NCBI GenBank assembly: GCA_024220525.1
Contig: JAMYWO010000073.1
Span: forward strand, 134,142-173,006
From: Cochliopodium minus
Taxonomy: Eukaryota; Discosea; Himatismenida; Cochliopodiidae
Length of the DNA stretch: 38,865 bases
Direction of reading: 5' to 3'
This document shows, in pieces, positions 33,713 through 38,865 of this stretch (its first letter is position 1; each line of letters starts with the position of its first letter). The position numbers and the translations under genes are program-made. The notes under the pieces are model-generated. The model made no database searches, had not been told where the DNA came from, and saw only the letters and a program-made list of their open reading frames with translations.

Positions 33713-35192
33713 TCAATTCAATAAACATTGTTTTTTAATAAAATTATTATTATTATTGTTATTAAAATTAATTAATTTATTCTCATCATCTTCTTTTAAT
33801 TTTTTTTCTCTAAAAGGAAGTTGATCGTTCGAAAGATAAATTTCGCTAAGAAAAGTCAAAATTTTGAAGATGATGGGTTTTGGAATTTTATTTTGGTGAA
33901 ATTTCCGATAAAGAAGCATCACCATCACTGTTTTTCTGAACTCGGAACCCCACATTTCATCTTTTTCTTCTTTTGGCTCCCATGCTTCGTTCATCACTAT
34001 CACTCCTTTTTCTGCCAACATTTTGATTGTTAAAGCTTCAAACAATTCATCGATATTGAGTCCTGTTTTAGAAGATGTTTCCTTTTTCGACAAATAAATT
34101 TAAAATAAATAAGAACAATAAAATAAAATATAAAATATAAAATGTAAAATATAAATTATAAAATATTAAATATTAAATATAAAATATAATATAAATTATA
34201 AAATGATTAAAAAATAGAAAAAAAACAAATTTGAAAAAAATGAACTTTAAAAAGATAAATTATATTTTTTTTTTTACAATAAACAATCCATTTTTAAAGT
34301 TTTTTGAAAACAATTCTTTGAGTTTTTCTAATTTCATTTTCATTTTATTTTTTTTATTTTCATCCAACTCTGATTCGTAAAGATCATATTTGGAAACAGT
34401 AAAAAAAACCCAGGTATTTGCTTGAATGAATTCCTTCGAGTTTGCAATTATTTTCTCAACTTCCTTACTGATTTCTTCAGTTAATAAATCGTCTACTAAA
34501 ATAATACCAGAGGCTCCTTTGTAATAAGCAGATGTTATTGATCTCAACTTTTCAGCAGAAGCCTAAATAAATTTTTTTTCTTTTTATTTTGTTCAAAAAT
34601 ATTTTTTTTTTTTTAATCTTAAGGTTGGTGAATTGACAAGAGGATGATAAATAAATGTTAATGATATTTCTTCTTTGAAATTTATCAAAAAAATTTTAAC
34701 ATATTATATTCATTCTGATATTGTAGATATGCTGAAAATACATTCATTATTTTAAAGTGATATTGAATTATAATCAAACGATTTCAATTAAATATCGATT
34801 TACTTCTTTGCATCTATTTTTTGACAAAAAATTTGAAATAATCAAAACGATATATTGAAAGATATCCTTAAAATTATTTTTCTTTTGTATATTAATAGAT
34901 TTGAATTTTAATCAATCCAAATAGTTCCATTATTAAATGTTGATTTCAATCAAATATCGATTTACTTTCAAAAAAGGTTATAATAAATTGTTGATAAAGG
35001 ACTTACGGTATCCCATATCTGCAATATAACTTTCTTGTTGGCAATATCCAATGCCTTGATCTTAAAATCAACACCTATCGTTGGAATATGTCTCTCAGAA
35101 AATTCATTTTCCGCATATTTCAACAATATGGATGATTTCCCACTACCATCTTTACCAAAAATTCCAATCTTGAAAAAAAACTCGTGCATCAT
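33713..35192 (-). CDS. Atypical Rab-like GTPase (Rab C) with long C-terminal extension
   Basis: Exons 35192-35007, 34562-34278 and 34081-33713, all phase 0, encode 279 residues against about 200-220 for a Rab. G1 is GKDGSGKSS; switch I is TIGVDFKIK; ILQIWDT joins ASAEKLRSITSAYYKGASG, so G3 is DTASAE without Gly or Gln; G4 is SKYD; G5 ETSSKTG is intact. Such a protein should bind nucleotide but hydrolyse GTP poorly, if the family rules hold. The extension after about residue 200 has EAWEPKEEKDEMWGSEFRK and IPKPIIFKILTFLSE, the latter a little like an F-box helix (weak). It ends QCLLN, a possible CaaX box with an unusual final Asn rather than the Rab double Cys. Two adjacent Met codons exist; the first is taken. 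Confidence 0.9.
34780..34967. repeat. Direct repeat pair in Rab C intron 1
   Basis: A 26-bp word (GATTTCAAT[TC]AAATATCGAT plus TTACTT) occurs at 34780-34805 and 34942-34967 with one mismatch, 162 bp apart, inside the intron 34563-35006. Flanks do not match, so it is not a simple tandem copy. Confidence 0.7.
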
Positions 35193-35356
35193 ATAAAAGG
35201 AAATAAATATCAACAATTTTTTTTTAATTATTGGTTGAAAGTAAAATACAAGAAGTTTCATCTATATTTTGCAAAAGAATACAATATCATTCAAAATTTC
35301 TTTCTGCAAATCAAATTTTTCAAGGATGTGTTAAAAAAATTTAAAAAAAAAAAAAA
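35193..35356. promoter_or_regulatory. Compact divergent promoter region
   Basis: Only 164 bp separate the starts of Rab C (-) and the glycosyltransferase (+), so both promoters must lie here. An oligo-A tract precedes the glycosyltransferase ATG, as also seen before the coactosin start. Confidence 0.45.
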
Positions 35357-36685
35357 ATGAAAAAGGAGATTGTGCTTTTTTTGACTTTGTTCAGTTTTTT
35401 TTCGATTGAAACAAAGACAATTATCGAGTATAAAGAAGATGTGAAACCAACACTCCATATGATAGGTTTATTTTTCACCATAACTTCAAAAGATTTCAGT
35501 TTCTGTGCATATACAGGGAAAATATTAAAGTTCTCCAAAATGATGCATCTATATGGATGGAAGATAATAGAATATGGAAATGTGAGGACTGATTCAGGAG
35601 CAGATGAATTTGTAGAGATGTTGAATCAACAAGAATTCGAAAAATATTTGTATAAAAATTACACCCAATTTGATATAACCTACGCAATGAAGCAGACAGA
35701 TTATCATACTTTGTTTGAAGGAAGATTGTTGAAAGAAATGAAAAAAAGGGTGAAAGATTTCGATCTGATTCTTCATCCCTTTGGCACAGCACATGACAGC
35801 ATCATGGATGAGATTAGGAATGTATTCCATGTTGAATCTGGGATAGGATATGAAGAAACATTCGCTCCATTCAGGATATTCGAAGCCAATCACTGGATGA
35901 TCTCCAGATATAGTGAAAATGAGGGAGAGTTATCAAGAAGGAAATACGATTGGGTAGTTCCAAATTACTTTGATGTTTCTGATTGGGATTTTTCGGAAGA
36001 AATAGGAGAAGATAAACCTTTAGTTTACATGGGAAGGATAGGTTCTTACAAGGGCATGTATATAATTGCAAAATTGGCAAAAGAACTCCCACATAGAAAA
36101 TTCAAAATTGCGGGAAGAGGAAATTTCAGCGAATATTTTGATGGGATGCAAAATGTTGAATATTTCGGGCAAATAAAAGATAAGGAAAGAACCACTTTTT
36201 TGAAAGGAGCTGCTGCAATGATTCATCCTTCAACCTTCTTCGAACCCTTTGGTGGATCTGTTGTTGAAGCACAATTATCAGGTACTAAAAAAAAACTATT
36301 TAAAATTCAAAATCATTCTATTTTAAAGATTCTTCAATTGAAATATCTTTTTTTTTTTAATCTTTTTTTATATCAACAAGGAATTCCAGCCATCACTACA
36401 AATTTTGGAGCATTCACTTATACCATAGAAGATGGAGTGACGGGTTTTCGCTGCAATTCATTCAAAGATTATCTTTCTGCTATTTCCAAGGTGGAAAAAC
36501 TGGATAGGAAGTACATCAGAGAAAGGGCTATCAAACTTTTCTCCTTTGAGTCTGTCGGAAAGAGTTATGACTCCATTTTCAAACAAATTTATGATTTGAG
36601 AGATAATGTTGGGGGATATCGAAAGAATGTGAGTTATTCTATTCCTTTGATTAAACCCAAATCAAAAAAATTTATTGATTATTAA
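35357..36685 (+). CDS. GT4-type glycosyltransferase with N-terminal signal peptide
   Basis: Exons 35357-36281 and 36381-36685 give 409 residues. The 99-nt intron is a multiple of three and stop-free, so the unspliced frame is also open (442 residues), but splicing restores the classic EPFGGSVVEAQLSGIPAITT. That Glu-x7-Glu motif binds the sugar nucleotide in GT-B, family 4 enzymes. LVYMGRIGSYKGMYIIAKLA, KIAGRGNFSEY, AAMIHPSTFFEPFGG and FGAFTYTIEDGVTGFRC complete the C-terminal lobe. The protein opens with a signal sequence (MKKEIVLFLTLFSFF), so action in the secretory pathway is likely. The motif block looks much like bacterial or giant-virus enzymes, which hints at transfer. Acceptor and donor sugars are unknown. 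Confidence 0.9.
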   Translation: MKKEIVLFLTLFSFFSIETKTIIEYKEDVKPTLHMIGLFFTITSKDFSFCAYTGKILKFSKMMHLYGWKIIEYGNVRTDSGADEFVEMLNQQEFEKYLYKNYTQFDITYAMKQTDYHTLFEGRLLKEMKKRVKDFDLILHPFGTAHDSIMDEIRNVFHVESGIGYEETFAPFRIFEANHWMISRYSENEGELSRRKYDWVVPNYFDVSDWDFSEEIGEDKPLVYMGRIGSYKGMYIIAKLAKELPHRKFKIAGRGNFSEYFDGMQNVEYFGQIKDKERTTFLKGAAAMIHPSTFFEPFGGSVVEAQLSGTKKKLFKIQNHSILKILQLKYLFFFNLFLYQQGIPAITTNFGAFTYTIEDGVTGFRCNSFKDYLSAISKVEKLDRKYIRERAIKLFSFESVGKSYDSIFKQIYDLRDNVGGYRKNVSYSIPLIKPKSKKFIDY

Positions 36686-36757
36686 ATTTATTGTAAAAAA
36701 AAGTTTTTTTTTTTCAGATAAAAAATAAAAATGAAAATTAAAAATTAATAAAAAAAA

Positions 36758-38781
36758 ATGAAAAAGAAAATGAGAAATATCCACAACAGTTTGACTAGCA
36801 CATCTATGATCTATTTCAGTAAAAATAAAAATTTATAAACAATTTTTCAAACAAATTTGTTGGGATATTTAACCTCCAAATATAGACAATTCCAAATATT
36901 ACAACTTTGTTTGCGGATATTCGATAATAGAATAAAATCTAGGAAGTATTTTATTTGGAGTAGAGATTCCTCTATTATCGAATATATTTCAAAACCATTT
37001 CATATTATCAATCCATTTCTGCATGTGTGATATTTTTAAAAAGATTTGAAAAAATCGAAATTTCTTTGCAATTTTTGAAATCTGTTTATATCTATAATTT
37101 CAAATATATATAATTCTTAAAATCAATTGTGATTGCTGTATTATTTTCATCACAATTTCTTTAAAATGAATTTCCAAAAAAATATATTTTTTATTAGCAA
37201 GCTCATAATGCACCTGTACAACATATTTTTTTTTTGTTTAATTCGAATGAGATTATTGGTTTTTACTGTATTATAAAAATTTTTTATTTTTTTTGAAATA
37301 AAAAATAGAAGATGGAAGGTTAATGGCAGCAGGAATGAATTTTTCGGGTAAATTTTTTTTAAAATAAAAGTTTATTTTATAAACTTTTTTAATTTTCAAA
37401 AAAAAATAATAGGTCAACTGGGAACAGGAGATCACGAAGAAAGGACAGTGTTCACGGAGATACACAATGATCCTCTAATAACTATCGTTTCAAGAGGGGC
37501 TTGGTTCGGGTTGTTCTACAAAAAGAATGGTGATTTGTTTAAATTTGGGGAATTAAGTGATAGTAAAATAATCATCAAACCATTAAATATTTTTATTTTT
37601 AAATATTAAATTATTTTTTATTTTTTATTTTTATTTTTTTATTAATTTTTTAATTTTTTAATAAAGAAAAATCCCCTATATTTGTTGAAAATGATCCCAA
37701 TATAAAGGCAATAGTAAGCGGATCCTACCACACTCTCATTTACAAATATAATGGAGACTTATTTGGATTTGGGTAATTATTTTATCATTATCAAGTTTTT
37801 ATTAATAATTTTTAATTTTATTATTAAATTTAAATTTTTACTTTTAAATTTATTTTTGATTTTTATTTTTAAAAGATTAATATAAAAAATTTTAATAAAG
37901 ATTAAATTTAAATTTAAATTCTGATTTCATTTAAAATTTTTTTTTATTTTTTCTCATTTTTTTAAAATTCATTTTTAGATCAAACGATAGAGGTCAACTG
38001 GCGTTAGAAGATACTCGAAAAAAAGATGAGCAAACATTCATATTGAATGATCCTTCATTGAGAATCATAGCTGCAGGACAATCTCATTCTTTAATTTATC
38101 GCAAAAACGGTGATTTAATGGGTTTTGGTAATAAAATTAAATAAATAAAAATCTTTTAAAAATAAAAATAGATAAATAATTAAAAATATATTAAATAAAA
38201 ATTTAGATTAAAAAAAATAATAGTTTTTGAATTTAACAAAAAAGTATCAAATGAAAAATTTATTTGAAGTGATTAAAAAATTAAAATTAAAATATTTATA
38301 AAATCAAAAAAATCAAATAAAAAAATAAATTAAATTAAAAAATAAAACGTAAAAGGTAAAAAATTTATAATATCAAAAAAATCAAATAAAAAAATAAATT
38401 AAATAAAAAAATAAAACGTAAAAGGTAAAAAATTTATAATATCAAAAATAAATACTTTGTAAATATAAAATTAATTTTAGAAAAAATAATGATTCCTTAA
38501 AATTTTAAAAAAATAATTAAAATAATTAAAATAAAATACAAAAATCATTTTAATAAAGGGAGTAACCATTATGGGCAACTTGGGTTGGAAACAAATCAAC
38601 AAGTTACTTCTCCCACATTAATAATGAATGGAAAAATAAAATATGTCGCGTGTGGTTACTCTCATACTTTGGTTCTCAAAAAAGATGGGGAATTATTAAG
38701 TTTTGGTATTTTTATATAAAAAAAATAAAAAAAAACTTTTTGAACGAAATTGCAAATTAAAAAAAGGCTATAATGAAAGAG
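36758..38781 (+). CDS. RCC1-repeat protein, 3' end beyond window
   Basis: Exons: 36758-36818, 37309-37347, 37413-37556, 37667-37772, 37979-38127, 38559-38705, 38767-38781. All phases close. Blades read DGRLMAAGMNFSGQLGTGD, NGDLFGFGSNDRGQLALED, NGDLMGFGSNHYGQLGLET and DGELLSFGYNER, the G-x-N-x-x-G-Q-L-G propeller signature. Each blade is cut by an intron within the Gly before or after Asn. The last visible exon is 15 nt. RCC1 propellers can act as GEFs for Ran-type GTPases or as scaffolds; sequence here does not decide. Exon 1 (MKKKMRNIHNSL) is inferred from phase and its donor. The start is 73 bp after the glycosyltransferase stop. Confidence 0.85.
36854..36985. repeat. Intronic hairpin with the ATATCCGC core, copy C
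   Basis: Reverse-strand core ATATCCGCAAACAAAGTTGT is at 36920-36901. It abuts a perfect 14-bp inverted repeat: 36917-36930 ATATTCGATAATAG and 36972-36985 CTATTATCGAATAT. A weaker second core lies at about 36851-36868. It sits in the first intron (36819-37308) of the RCC1 gene. Confidence 0.75.
38294..38444. repeat. 69-bp tandem repeat in an RCC1 intron
   Basis: Two nearly identical 69-bp units (the AAACGTAAAAGGTAAAAAAT marker recurs at about 38344 and 38413) plus a partial third, in the intron 38128-38558. Each unit contains a donor-like AAAGGTAAAA. Confidence 0.85.
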
Positions 38782-38784
38782 GTA

Positions 38785-38865
38785 AAAAATTTTTTTTTAT
38801 TTTTTTATTTTTTTATTTTTTTATTTTTTTATTTTTTTATTTTTTTATTTTTTTATTTTTTTATT
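38785..38865. repeat. T7A octamer microsatellite at the right edge
   Basis: Tandem ATTTTTTT units directly after the donor of the last RCC1 exon, continuing to the window end. Confidence 0.95.

Overview
Nuclear DNA of an AT-rich, intron-dense eukaryotic microbe. Introns are short (about 50-750 nt), begin with GTAAAA/GTAATT-like donors, end in TAG/AAG, and sit in all three phases. TAA is the usual stop, TGA is also used, and the standard code fits every gene. The gene set (kelch-RhoGEF, paired Rab GTPases, Arf, RasGAP, RCC1, ADF-H actin binder, N-degron E3 ligase, farnesyl diphosphate synthase) points to an amoeboid protist. An anaerobic amoeba such as Anaeramoeba or an amoebozoan is my best guess; I cannot run a comparison. 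No tRNA, rRNA, CRISPR array or transposase was seen.

Layout. 101-6586 (-): kelch-repeat RhoGEF, running off the left edge. 7029-7933 (-): small one-TM protein with a presequence-like N terminus. 8049-14286 (-): 1687-residue UBR-box/RING E3 ligase in 11 exons. 14569-16300 (-): amino-acid transporter with a 10-nt microexon. 16762-17109 (-): secreted Cys-rich protein. 17677-19050 (-): LRR protein. 19902-22091 (+): coactosin-like protein, then FPP synthase. 22179-24913 (+): GLUG beta-helix protein whose last exon looks like the end of a protein kinase. 25067-26000 (-): Arf. 26159-26452 (+): small 2-TM ORF. 26705-28770 (-): EGF/TM/partial RasGAP protein lacking its 5' end. 28937-31787 (-): TPR protein. 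32172-35192 (-): two tandem atypical Rab GTPases and an orphan motif-rich exon. 35357-36685 (+): GT4 glycosyltransferase. 36758-38781 (+): RCC1-repeat protein, running off the right edge.

I joined exons by hand. For the RhoGEF, UBR ligase, transporter, FPP synthase, TPR, Arf, GLUG and RCC1 genes every splice phase closes, so those models are solid. The exceptions are informative. Three genes lose domain parts, or lose frame, exactly where an intron is an A/T microsatellite: the GLUG-kinase gene, the EGF-RasGAP gene and Rab B. That suggests either assembly collapse at microsatellites or real exon loss.

Best leads for something new: (1) a tryptophan motif G-x-R-K-W-A with a D-[VI]-K-x-[WY]-F-E-x-K-Y-R companion, recurring in the RhoGEF and in the exon beside the Rab pair; (2) two tandem Rabs that both lost the DxxGQ catalytic motif; (3) a GLUG ectodomain spliced to a kinase remnant; (4) an EGF-TM-RasGAP receptor; (5) a dispersed element with a near-constant 20-bp core, found in the introns of three unrelated genes. 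Much of the network is small-GTPase control: RhoGEF, RasGAP, Rab, Arf and RCC1 repeats.
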